Assembly (NCBI RefSeq): GCF_001952075.1
Contig: NZ_LXYU01000001.1
Span: 620,001-684,000 of the forward strand
Length of the DNA stretch: 64,000 bases
Direction: 5' to 3'
DNA from: Ditibartonella apis
GTDB lineage: Bacteria > Pseudomonadota > Alphaproteobacteria > Rhizobiales > Rhizobiaceae
The position numbers and the translations under genes are program-made. This document shows positions 19,753 through 27,512 of the stretch, one piece after another (positions within the stretch are counted from its first letter, which is position 1; every line of letters starts with the position of its first letter). The notes beneath the pieces were generated by a model. That model worked only from the letters and a program-made list of their open reading frames with translations. It ran no database searches and was not told the DNA's origin.

Positions 19753-20871
19753 ATGAAGAAGGCATTATTGGCAACAGTTGCAGCAATTGGTCTTGGCGCA
19801 TTCATGAATAGTGCCTGGGCTGATATCAAAATCGGCGTTGCAATTCCGGCTACCGGACCGAGTGCAGCAATCGGGGCACAGATTCAGCATGGCGCCGAGA
19901 TGGCCGTCAAAAATATCAATGACAAGGGCGGAATCAAGGGAGAAAAACTGGTCATTGAAATTGTCGATGATGCGTCAGACCCCAAACAAGCTGTTTCGGG
20001 TGCCAACAAGCTTGCCGGTGATGGCGTGCAATTTGTTGTAGCCCACTATAATTCGGGTGCTGCTCTTCCGGCTGCAACGGTTTACGATGAAAACGGCATG
20101 CTGGCAATTTCAGCCGGTGTTACCAATCCTAAATTGACTGAATCGGGATATCCGATGCAGTTTCGCGTTTGCGGACGCGATGACCAGCAAGGTTCCTTTG
20201 CCGGTGAATTCATAAAAAAACATGTCCCTGATCCGAAGGTCATGATTATCCATGATAAAACCGCTTATGGCATAGGAATTGCCGAAGAGGTTAAAAAGAC
20301 GCTGAACAAGCTTGGCGTTACCGAATTGAGCTTTGACGGCGTTAATGTGGAGGACAAAGATTTTTCGGCCATTATTGCAAAAATGAAACAAAGTGGCGCA
20401 AATGTTGTCTATTTTGGCGGGCTTTATACGCCGGCCGGATTGATGTTGCGCCAAATGGCGGAACAGAAAGTTAAACCCGTCTATATCGGTGGGGATGCCT
20501 TTGCCAGCAACGAACTTGCGGCAACGGCACAAGATGCCGTTATCGGCGTCATGAATACGTTTAACGCCGATCCTCGTGGCAATAAGGACAATGAGGAATT
20601 GGTAAAATCTTTCCGGGCGAACGGATTTGAACCGGAAGCATTCACACTTTATTCCTATGCAGTTGTGCAGCTTATGGCCGAAGGCATTACTGCCGAAGGA
20701 CAGAATCCGCAAAAAGTGGCTCAATACTTAAAAACAAAAGGGCCGTTCAAAACCGTTCTCGGACCCTTGGATTTCACCGAGAAGGGAGATCCCAAGGAAG
20801 GGGGTTTCGTTATGAACCGCTGGTACAAGGCTCCGGACGGAAGCTATAATTATTCGGAAGTTAAAGACTGA
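19753..20871 (+). CDS. livK: Branched-chain amino-acid ABC transporter substrate-binding protein
   Basis: This 372-residue periplasmic binding protein (Leu/Ile/Val family, peripla_BP_6 fold) has a signal peptide ending in 'NSAWA' (cleavage after residue 23). The mature N terminus 'DIKIGVAIPATGPSAAIG' is the standard first strand and ligand loop. 'IEIVDDASDPKQAVSGANKL' and 'FSAIIAKMKQSGANVVYFGG' follow. AGAGGAGA precedes the ATG. The gene is last in the liv cluster and is followed by a terminator, which fits high expression of the binding protein. Confidence 0.95.
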   Translation: MKKALLATVAAIGLGAFMNSAWADIKIGVAIPATGPSAAIGAQIQHGAEMAVKNINDKGGIKGEKLVIEIVDDASDPKQAVSGANKLAGDGVQFVVAHYNSGAALPAATVYDENGMLAISAGVTNPKLTESGYPMQFRVCGRDDQQGSFAGEFIKKHVPDPKVMIIHDKTAYGIGIAEEVKKTLNKLGVTELSFDGVNVEDKDFSAIIAKMKQSGANVVYFGGLYTPAGLMLRQMAEQKVKPVYIGGDAFASNELAATAQDAVIGVMNTFNADPRGNKDNEELVKSFRANGFEPEAFTLYSYAVVQLMAEGITAEGQNPQKVAQYLKTKGPFKTVLGPLDFTEKGDPKEGGFVMNRWYKAPDGSYNYSEVKD

Positions 20872-20923
20872 AGAAGAGGGTGAACGGGCAAATAAAAGGC
20901 CCATTCCGGTTTTGAAGGAAAAT

Positions 20924-20950
20924 AAAAAGCGCGTCTAACGCGCTTTTTAT
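20924..20950 (+). terminator. Terminator of the liv operon
   Basis: AAAAAGCGCG and CGCGCTTTTT form a perfect 10-bp stem with a TCTAA loop, followed by ATTTTT. It lies 53 nt after livK. The symmetry also allows function on the minus strand for the DUF883-like gene. Confidence 0.85.
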
Positions 20951-21114
20951 TTTTATCAGTCAATCAATTTCTAACTCTATTGCAATTTTCAATTATATTA
21001 ATTGACCGGATATTTGCAAAACGATGTGAAACCTCATTTTGCGGATTTTAAAAAACTTGCGTTCAGCGTTTTTTTCCGCGTGAACGCATATTGGAAGCTC
21101 TTAAATCGAGCCCG

Positions 21115-21405
21115 TTATTTGCGGCGTAACAAAAAATAAGCTGCCAGTCCCAAAACGCCAACCACGGCCAACGCAGTCTTCGGATAGTTCTTTGTCTGCC
21201 GTGTGATGTAGTGAGCTTGCTCACCGACGACATCAAGTGCCTGACGGCCTTTGTCTTTTATGGTTTCGGCAATTTCACCGGTATTTTCAAGGAAACCGTC
21301 GCCTTTTGTAAGTGATTGGGTAAGCGATTGGATTTCACTTTTAAGATCCTGAATGCGTTTTTCAATTTTTTCTTTTGCGTCGCCGCTGTTGAGAAGATTA
21401 AACAT
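21115..21405 (-). CDS. DUF883/ElaB-like tail-anchored membrane protein
   Basis: This 96-residue protein has a helical, charged, coiled-coil-like N-terminal part (residues 8-75) and one C-terminal transmembrane helix ('TALAVVGVLGLAAYFLL') ending in 'RRK'. This is the layout of the ElaB/YqjD/DUF883 group, reported in E. coli to tether ribosomes to the inner membrane in stationary phase. AAGGAA precedes the ATG. The match is by architecture, not by a strict motif. It is transcribed toward the liv terminator. Confidence 0.75.
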   Translation of the reverse strand: MFNLLNSGDAKEKIEKRIQDLKSEIQSLTQSLTKGDGFLENTGEIAETIKDKGRQALDVVGEQAHYITRQTKNYPKTALAVVGVLGLAAYFLLRRK

Positions 21406-21817
21406 TGTTTTTTCCTTGCGCTAGAAGCCCCGTATAAGTCGAACACAAGGCTGTAACTACACCATATAGTAGAATAGATAATGCGCAGAAAAATTCCTTC
21501 CAGTACCAAAGATATTTTGTCAGCTGACGATTTTTAAGTGAAACAGGTTTTTAATTCGCGGCAAAAGATTGATTGTCAGACAGTTTATAGAAATATCGGG
21601 TGGAGGTTTAATTCTTTTGTTGTCCAGTTCTCACGTCGATCACACGATCGAAATCTTGATTGCGCGCCTGCGTTGCGAGCCTGAATTGTGAACATGGATT
21701 GTCAACTCGAAAAAGTGACAAGCTTTTTTAATTTCCGGTTGGGAAAATATCATTATAATAGTTATAACAATTGATGCGTTTATGTCGATCAGACAATAAA
21801 AGAGACACTATCCGAAA
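21406..21817. other. Divergent intergenic region upstream of ispG
   Basis: About 410 bases separate the DUF883-like gene from ispG and must hold both promoters. A 6-bp inverted repeat with a 4-nt loop (TCGATC-acac-GATCGA, 21636-21651) is the only structure noted. No gene was seen. Confidence 0.5.
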
Positions 21818-23053
21818 ATGACCAAGCACGAATATTTTTCCAAACCGTTTCCTCGCCGCAAGTCTGTTGCCGTCAATGTTGGCGGTGTTATGGTGGGGGG
21901 GAATAATCCGGTTGTCGTGCAATCAATGACCAATACGGATACGGCAGATGTTGATGCAACAGTTGCGCAGGTTGCAGCGCTTGCCAAGGCAGGTTCGGAG
22001 CTCGTACGCATTACTGTCGATCGTGATGAATCGGCAGCCGCCGTGCCAAGAATAAGGGAGCGGCTCGACAATCTTGGTATTACAGTTCCGCTCATTGGCG
22101 ATTTTCATTATATCGGCCATAAATTATTGGCCGAATTTCCCGACTGTGCGAAAGCCTTGGCAAAATACCGCATCAATCCGGGCAATGTCGGGTTTCGCGA
22201 AAAACGTGACAAACAATTCAGTGAAATTATCGAATTTGCGATTCGCTATGACAAGCCGGTCCGAATCGGCGTGAACTGGGGTTCGCTTGATCAGGAATTG
22301 CTTACGCGTCTGATGGATGAGAATGCTGAAAAAGGGGGGCCGCTTTCAACCGATGAAGTCATGCATGAAGCGGTGGTGCAGTCTGCACTTATTTCTGCGC
22401 ATCTTGCTGAAGAAATCGGCCTTGGACGGGATAAAATTATTCTGTCGGCAAAAGTCAGTCAGGTACAGGATCTCGTTGCGGTCTATACCATGTTGGCCGA
22501 GCGCTGCGATTATGCTCTTCATCTGGGGCTCACCGAAGCCGGTATGGGAACGAAGGGCATTGTTGCATCGTCGGCAGCTCTCGGCATTTTGCTTGAACAG
22601 GGGATTGGCGATACTATCCGCATTTCCTTGACACCCGAACCGGGTGGCGATCGCCGCCGCGAAGTGCAGGTTGCAGAAGAACTTTTGCAGGTCATGGGAT
22701 TCAGGCAATTTATACCCACTGTTGCTGCTTGTCCCGGTTGCGGGCGCACCACTTCTACGGTGTTTCAGGAACTTGCACAGAAAATTCAGGGTGATATTCG
22801 CAAAAACATGCCTGTCTGGCGGAAAAAATATCCTGGTGTAGAAGCACTCAATGTTGCGGTCATGGGCTGTATTGTTAATGGACCGGGGGAATCGAAACAT
22901 GCCGATATCGGTATTTCACTTCCAGGTACTGGCGAGATGCCGGCTGCACCGGTTTTCATTGAGGGCAAAAAGGTCAAGATATTGCGTGGCGCGAATATTG
23001 CGGCTGAATTCGAGCAGATGGTAGCCGAATATATAGAAGAGCGTTTCAAATAG
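21818..23053 (+). CDS. ispG: 4-hydroxy-3-methylbut-2-enyl diphosphate synthase IspG (GcpE)
   Basis: This 411-residue enzyme of the MEP isoprenoid pathway reductively converts methylerythritol cyclodiphosphate to HMBPP using a 4Fe-4S cluster. The cluster ligands Cys305, Cys308 ('ACPGCGRTT'), Cys351 ('[10 protein letters not shown]') and Glu358 are all present. The TIM-barrel part carries '[19 protein letters not shown]', 'LIGDFHY' and 'NPGNVG'. Length is typical of the bacterial two-domain form. Polyprenyl synthase in the same window uses the pathway's products. It appears monocistronic. Confidence 0.97.
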   Translation: MTKHEYFSKPFPRRKSVAVNVGGVMVGGNNPVVVQSMTNTDTADVDATVAQVAALAKAGSELVRITVDRDESAAAVPRIRERLDNLGITVPLIGDFHYIGHKLLAEFPDCAKALAKYRINPGNVGFREKRDKQFSEIIEFAIRYDKPVRIGVNWGSLDQELLTRLMDENAEKGGPLSTDEVMHEAVVQSALISAHLAEEIGLGRDKIILSAKVSQVQDLVAVYTMLAERCDYALHLGLTEAGMGTKGIVASSAALGILLEQGIGDTIRISLTPEPGGDRRREVQVAEELLQVMGFRQFIPTVAACPGCGRTTSTVFQELAQKIQGDIRKNMPVWRKKYPGVEALNVAVMGCIVNGPGESKHADIGISLPGTGEMPAAPVFIEGKKVKILRGANIAAEFEQMVAEYIEERFK

Positions 23054-23472
23054 GTTTGGCTTCGATAATTTAAAAACCAAAGCGATGAAATTGACTCTTG
23101 AAATAAGCCTGCAGCTTTGAATGGCGCGTTTTGCTCTCGCGGTTTCACACAAGTAATGTGTATCTGTGCTTTTCAGTTGCCACCGAAAAACTTTAAAAAT
23201 TCATGTAGCCTTACGGCAGGATTGCAAAAGCTTCGAAGTGTTTAAAGATTTAACCCGTGTTAAAAGCGTTGTTTCACTTCAGAGGATATTTTTTCTCATA
23301 AAACAGAAATAAAACAGATCAGAGGCAGATTGCAGAACAACCGGAACGGTTGTCTTTCAAGCGGAAGTAATCATCTTTCAAAGTGTTTTCTGATAGGTTT
23401 TTCTTCGATTGAGTGAAACCGGACAAAAGGTTGAAGCCACATTGGCGGAAATCTTGTCTTCGGCAAGAGCTT
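23054..23472. other. Intergenic stretch between convergent ispG and the YigZ-family gene
   Basis: About 420 bases hold no recognisable gene. A small inverted repeat (TTTAAC-CCGT-GTTAAA, 23249-23264) is the only structure noted, too weak to call a terminator. Confidence 0.5.
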
Positions 23473-24081
23473 CTATAAAGATGTATCCGAGCAGGAGTTT
23501 TCGCACTCAATCAGGATTTTGCCGTTGCTCAGGTCTTTTATCCGGTCAATAAAGTTTTGTCGTTCAGCTTTTGGCAAACGGAGTGTCAGTTCACATCCTT
23601 TATCGTCAAAATGTCGATTTTCAATTTGTGCAAGGAAATTTTGAAGTTCATTTTCGATAATGGGTAAAAGATTGAAAGGGCAGTGAAAAGTCAAAATCTG
23701 CCAATCAACAAGTTCGACAAGTTCGGCCTTTTGGAGCGCTCTTGTTGCACCGCCCCCATAAGCACGAACAAGGCCACCAGTGCCAAGTTTTATCCCTCCG
23801 AACCAGCGCGTAACAATAACGAGAACACAATCGCAGTCTCTGCCTTCAATGGCATTAAGTATCGGTTTACCGGCAGTCCCTGTCGGTTCACCATCATCAT
23901 TGAAGCGGTAATTTAAATGGAATTTCCACGCATAGCAGTGATGTGTCGCTTCTTCTTTGCGGATCGTTTCAATTATTGCTTCGGCTTCGGTTACGGAATT
24001 GATCGGAAAAGCACGCGTTAAAAAACGGCTTTTTTTAATTTCTTCCATAAGCTCGGTTGCAGAAGCAATGGTAAAGGCCAT
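23473..24081 (-). CDS. YigZ/IMPACT-family protein (UPF0029)
   Basis: This 202-residue protein has the N-terminal IMPACT domain: 'KKSRFLTRAFPI', 'THHCYAWKF', 'DDGEPTGTAGKPIL' and 'VTRWFGGIKLGTGGLVRAYG' (about residues 17-135). A C-terminal DUF1949-type ferredoxin-like domain follows. YigZ proteins are conserved but of uncertain function; IMPACT in eukaryotes regulates GCN2. The start is ATG at 24081. No partner gene is adjacent. Confidence 0.92.
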   Translation of the reverse strand: MAFTIASATELMEEIKKSRFLTRAFPINSVTEAEAIIETIRKEEATHHCYAWKFHLNYRFNDDGEPTGTAGKPILNAIEGRDCDCVLVIVTRWFGGIKLGTGGLVRAYGGGATRALQKAELVELVDWQILTFHCPFNLLPIIENELQNFLAQIENRHFDDKGCELTLRLPKAERQNFIDRIKDLSNGKILIECENSCSDTSL

Positions 24082-24292
24082 GAGTATTTTCCAAAGTCGT
24101 TAGTCTTGACAAAGTGGGTATATCGACAAATTTGGCGTTTTCAAAACATTGGGCTTTTTAGTGTTTAAAATGACAAATCGTTTGCGAAAGACGAATGCCG
24201 TTCTTGCAAATGTTTCGTTGTCATTAGCTTCTTTTCAGGCCACTTTTTCCGTCCCGTCAGTTTTTCCCCTTGTCAATTCTTTTGTTCACCTC

Positions 24293-25195
24293 TCAATTCT
24301 TCCGTTCTATGACAAATCTTGCTGTCGCCCTTAAAATATCGGCCTTGTTTCCGAATGGCTCAAGCAGGCCATCAGCCTGTTCCATCAGGCCTTCCAGTTG
24401 GTGTTTTGCCCAATCTACACCGTGCAGGGCTACCAAAGTTGCTTTATTGGCTGCAATATCTTTGCCGGCCGTCTTGCCGAGTGCGTTGGTATCGGAAGTT
24501 ACGTCAAGGACATCGTCGGCAAGCTGAAAAGCAAGGCCAATTGCCGCGCCGAATTCGGAAAGTCTTTCGCGATCTTCTCGGGTTGCATTGGAAAGAATAG
24601 CACCGGCTTCACAGGCATAGCGGATAAGTGCACCGGTTTTCATCGCTTCCAATGTGATAATGCCGCTTTCATCAGGTTTTTTCGTCTCCGCTTCGAGGTC
24701 GAGAACTTGCCCGCCAACCATGCCACCAAGACCGGCACTGCGGGCAAGACCGTTTATCAGTTGAAGCCGGATTTTTGCATCAAGCTCGAGTTTTTCGTCG
24801 GAAAGAAAATCAAAAGCAATTGTCAATAATGCGTCACCGGCAAGTATCGCTGTCGCTTCGTCAAATGCTTTGTGGACAGTGGGCTTGCCACGTCGCAAAT
24901 CATCATTATCCATGGCCGGTAAATCATCGTGTATCAATGAATAGCAATGGATTGCTTCAAGTGCTGCGCCAACGCATCGTGCCGCTTCGATATTGGCATC
25001 AAAAAGTCGCGCTGTCTCGATAACAAGAAAAGGCCGCAATCTCTTGCCACCATTCAAAACACCATGCCGCATTGCAGCGAGAAGACGTGGTGGGCGGGCA
25101 ATTTCTCCGGACTCGATATGATTAGAGAGTTTTGCATCCAGCATTTCACCAATCTGGCGGGCATTTTTGGCAAGTAAATTGGTAAAATCTTCCAT
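24293..25195 (-). CDS. ispA: Polyprenyl (farnesyl/geranylgeranyl-type) diphosphate synthase
   Basis: This 300-residue trans-prenyltransferase makes short-chain isoprenoid diphosphates. The first aspartate-rich motif is 'DDLPAMDNDD', the second 'DDVLDV'; 'GGKRLRPFLVI' and 'QLADDVLDVTSD' frame them, and 'GKTAGKDIAANKAT' is the usual FPPS C-terminal lysine loop. ATG 25195 is chosen because AGAGGAA lies just upstream; the longer frame from 25252 has no such signal. In relatives ispA often sits by dxs; dxs is not adjacent here. Chain length (C15 versus C20) is not certain. Confidence 0.93.
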   Translation of the reverse strand: MEDFTNLLAKNARQIGEMLDAKLSNHIESGEIARPPRLLAAMRHGVLNGGKRLRPFLVIETARLFDANIEAARCVGAALEAIHCYSLIHDDLPAMDNDDLRRGKPTVHKAFDEATAILAGDALLTIAFDFLSDEKLELDAKIRLQLINGLARSAGLGGMVGGQVLDLEAETKKPDESGIITLEAMKTGALIRYACEAGAILSNATREDRERLSEFGAAIGLAFQLADDVLDVTSDTNALGKTAGKDIAANKATLVALHGVDWAKHQLEGLMEQADGLLEPFGNKADILRATARFVIERKN

Positions 25196-25310
25196 TGAGA
25201 ATTCCTCTGATCTTTGCAAGATGGAAATGAAACATTCCAACGTCGCCGTCAACGCTTATGAGTTTGACACTATTGATATAAACGAAGGTTGTTTATTAAA
25301 CGAGGCATAA

Positions 25311-26024
25311 TTGTTGATTGAAAGCGAAAATCGGCAAATCCGCTCTGATAAAATGCGTTCAGGAAAACTGCGCTTGACGCTTTACATATTGGTGTTTTTG
25401 CTAGCTTTGCCGTTTTTAATGATGCTTCTTTATAAGCTGCCTTTTATTCACCCGCTTTCGACCTTGATGTTGCGCGATAAAATCACTCAGACACCTTATG
25501 AACGCCAGTGGACGCCTATCGAAGATATTTCTCCCCATCTTGTCAATGCGGTGATTATGTCGGAGGACGGGCAATTTTGTTTTCATAATGGCGTCGACTG
25601 GGGTGCTTTAAAAACAGTTATAACGCGCGATGGCGGGCCAAAAAGAGGTGCATCGACTGTTACTATGCAAATGGTGAAGAATTTGTTTTTGTGGCATGGT
25701 CGGTCTTACCTTCGAAAAGGTCTCGAGATTCCTTATGCCACAGTCGCCGATGCTTTTTTGTCAAAACGGCGGATTATGGAAATTTATCTCAATATTGCAG
25801 AATGGGGTCCCGGTATTTATGGTGCAGAAGCTGCTTCACGACATTTCTTTAAACGTTCGGCAAAAAATCTCACGCAAAGACAGGCCATCTATCTTGCAGT
25901 AGCATTGCCCAATCCGAAATTGCGCAACCCTGCGCGCCCTTCGATGAATATGACAAGACTTGGACGGTTGATCGAAAAACGCTTGCAGCAAGCGGGTACT
26001 TACACGCAATGTTTGCATGAATAA
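25311..26024 (+). CDS. mtgA: Monofunctional biosynthetic peptidoglycan transglycosylase
   Basis: This protein of about 237 residues is a GT51-family glycosyltransferase that polymerises lipid II. It has one N-terminal transmembrane helix (about 24-41) and then the GT51 domain with catalytic Glu85 in 'MSEDGQFCFHNG', 'RGASTVTMQMVKNLFLW' and 'KRRIMEIYLNIAEWGPGIYG'. No transpeptidase domain follows, which makes it MtgA. The start is probably TTG at 25311 (GAGG about 8 nt upstream); ATG 25353 is the alternative and would still keep the membrane helix. Confidence 0.93.
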   Translation: MLIESENRQIRSDKMRSGKLRLTLYILVFLLALPFLMMLLYKLPFIHPLSTLMLRDKITQTPYERQWTPIEDISPHLVNAVIMSEDGQFCFHNGVDWGALKTVITRDGGPKRGASTVTMQMVKNLFLWHGRSYLRKGLEIPYATVADAFLSKRRIMEIYLNIAEWGPGIYGAEAASRHFFKRSAKNLTQRQAIYLAVALPNPKLRNPARPSMNMTRLGRLIEKRLQQAGTYTQCLHE

Positions 26025-26352
26025 AGGCAGGTTTTGTAAAAATTAAAGGGAAGTTTGCTTAAAAACAAAAAGCCGGATGATGCTTGAGTCGGTGCGATCA
26101 GTCGTGTCGTTTTCACGTGGCAGAGTGACATTTATAATTTTTAAAAAAATTATGACTGAACCGTTTATTTTAAAATTTTTCCGCTCATAATGGGCACAAT
26201 ATCGGCCTATTTCATAAAAAATGCTGATTTCAGTCTGGTCAAAGCCTGATAATCAGTGTATAGGCACGCCAAACCTTCTATTATTTTGTCTGCCGATATA
26301 GCTTCGGGTTATGGTGGCAGATACGTTTTAAGCAAATTTGGAGTATATTTCC
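26025..26352. other. Intergenic region upstream of rpmF
   Basis: About 330 AT-rich bases hold no reading frame I can support. The right end must carry the rpmF promoter and its GGAG ribosome binding site. No structure stands out. Confidence 0.45.
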
Positions 26353-26532
26353 ATGGCTGTACCTAAACGAAAAACGACCCCGTCAAAGCGCGGTATGCGT
26401 CGTTCTGCCGATGCCCTCAAGGCTCCGACCTATGTTGAAGACAAAACTTCCGGTGAGCTTCGCCGCCCGCATCATATCGATCTTAAAACCGGTATGTATC
26501 GTGGCCGTCAGGTTTTGACACCGAAAGACTGA
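26353..26532 (+). CDS. rpmF: 50S ribosomal protein L32
   Basis: This is the 59-residue L32 of the large ribosomal subunit, with the universal '[20 protein letters not shown]' N terminus. The C-terminal part '[21 protein letters not shown]' is typical for alphaproteobacteria. It has no zinc-binding cysteines, as in the C-minus form common in this class. ATG 26353 is the true start: GGAG precedes it and the five extra upstream codons in frame are not conserved. Confidence 0.97.
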   Translation: MAVPKRKTTPSKRGMRRSADALKAPTYVEDKTSGELRRPHHIDLKTGMYRGRQVLTPKD

Positions 26533-26552
26533 AGTCTTTTTTGAATTTAAAG

Positions 26553-26580
26553 AAAAACCGGTCTATTGGCCGGTTTTTTT
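26553..26580 (+). terminator. Terminator of rpmF
   Basis: AAAAACCGGTC and GGCCGGTTTTT pair around a TATT loop with one G-U, followed by more T. It lies 20 nt after the rpmF stop. Confidence 0.85.
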
Positions 26581-27001
26581 GTGTCCGGATTATACAAAGA
26601 TTTTTACGATTGCGGTGAGCCGGTTTTGTGAAAATTTCTGTAACCGGTTTTTGTGAAGCTTTATTATTCGAGTGGCTTCAAATGTTATTGACAGCGTCGC
26701 CAAGTCATGGCCATCCGGATTAATCATAAAGGCTTTCCGGTAAAAATCGTCCGGTAGCCGGCGTTCGTCTTATGTTATTTTATTTCAGTCTTGACTGAAG
26801 TTAATTTCTTCAATGACCCGAATGATTTTCCTTGATAGGCTTTTTCTGTTTTCAAGCTTTTTAAGCTGACCAATCTTCAAAACTTCGACGCCGGTTATCG
26901 TTGGGCTCTCATCTCCCAAACACCTTGTTTTTAAAACCTGTCACAAAACCTTATTGCCCATATCGGAATATATTGCCAAAAACCATTTGCCGGCGACAAG
27001 C

Positions 27002-27051
27002 GCGGTTAGAGACACTGTAAGCGGGAGACAATTGAGCGGAGACACTTTACA
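27002..27051. repeat. Three degenerate tandem repeats resembling an insertion-sequence end
   Basis: Three consecutive units begin GCGG and carry AGACA: GCGGTTAGAGACACTGTAA, GCGGGAGACAATTGA and GCGGAGACACTTTACA. The stretch from 27017 begins TGTAA and ends TTACA. Multiple short terminal repeats with TGT...ACA ends occur in IS21-family elements, so this may be a relic end. No transposase remains nearby. Confidence 0.3.
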
Positions 27052-27332
27052 CTCGCGACATTCTAATCCGGCGTGCCAAAAAATCTATGGGTAGCTCGAC
27101 TGGCCAACTTGCGATTCATCCAATATTACCGGTCTTGAACGGATATAGTGTGCCATTAAAGGAAACCTTTGGTGATTATAGGATATTTTGAGGCTTGATA
27201 GAATTATGACTGTTGAAGCTTCGTTGTGTTGCCGGATTATGGTTAATCGGAATGGCCCCGTTTTTCCGATTTAATCTTGACCTTATTGCTATATTTTGTT
27301 TTCTCATCTTGTAAGGACACAGTATCTGGTTA

Positions 27333-27347
27333 GAACATATCAAGAAC
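27333..27347. promoter_or_regulatory. LexA-box-like site 1 (GAAC-N7-GAAC)
   Basis: GAACATATCAAGAAC exactly fits the alphaproteobacterial SOS box (GTTC-N7-GTTC, read here in reverse complement). It lies about 165 nt before the Suv3-like helicase start. One such match is expected by chance per strand in about 65 kb, so its weight comes from the second site 30 nt away. Confidence 0.45.
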
Positions 27348-27377
27348 ATGATAATGTCAGCGATTCGTCGCTGATTC

Positions 27378-27392
27378 GTTCCGGTACTGTTC
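27378..27392. promoter_or_regulatory. LexA-box-like site 2 (GTTC-N7-GTTC)
   Basis: GTTCCGGTACTGTTC is a second exact match, in the opposite orientation to site 1. Between the two lies a 7-bp hairpin with a TTCG loop (27357-27374). Two GANTC methylation sites (27362-27366, 27373-27377) lie in and beside that hairpin. The site is 120 nt before the helicase start. Confidence 0.45.
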
Positions 27393-27512
27393 CAAAGGTT
27401 AAGAATTATGGTTAATGTTTTGTAAATGACGAAGCTTGCTTGTCGTTCGATAAGGCGTTAAGGCGTATTTTGGCGGCTATGTCCGGCAAAATTTGATAAT
27501 TTGGAGTAGACG

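Larger units (their letters stand above)
26581..27512. other. 0.93-kb non-coding stretch before the Suv3-like helicase
   Basis: No reading frame of 60 codons or more exists on either strand, unusual in this coding-dense window. The stretch holds a loose direct repeat ([A/G]CCGGTTTT(T)GTGAA at about 26619 and 26643), three tandem 15-19-bp degenerate repeats (27002-27051) and two LexA-box-like sites (27333-27392). It may be a relic of a lost gene or element. Confidence 0.55.
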
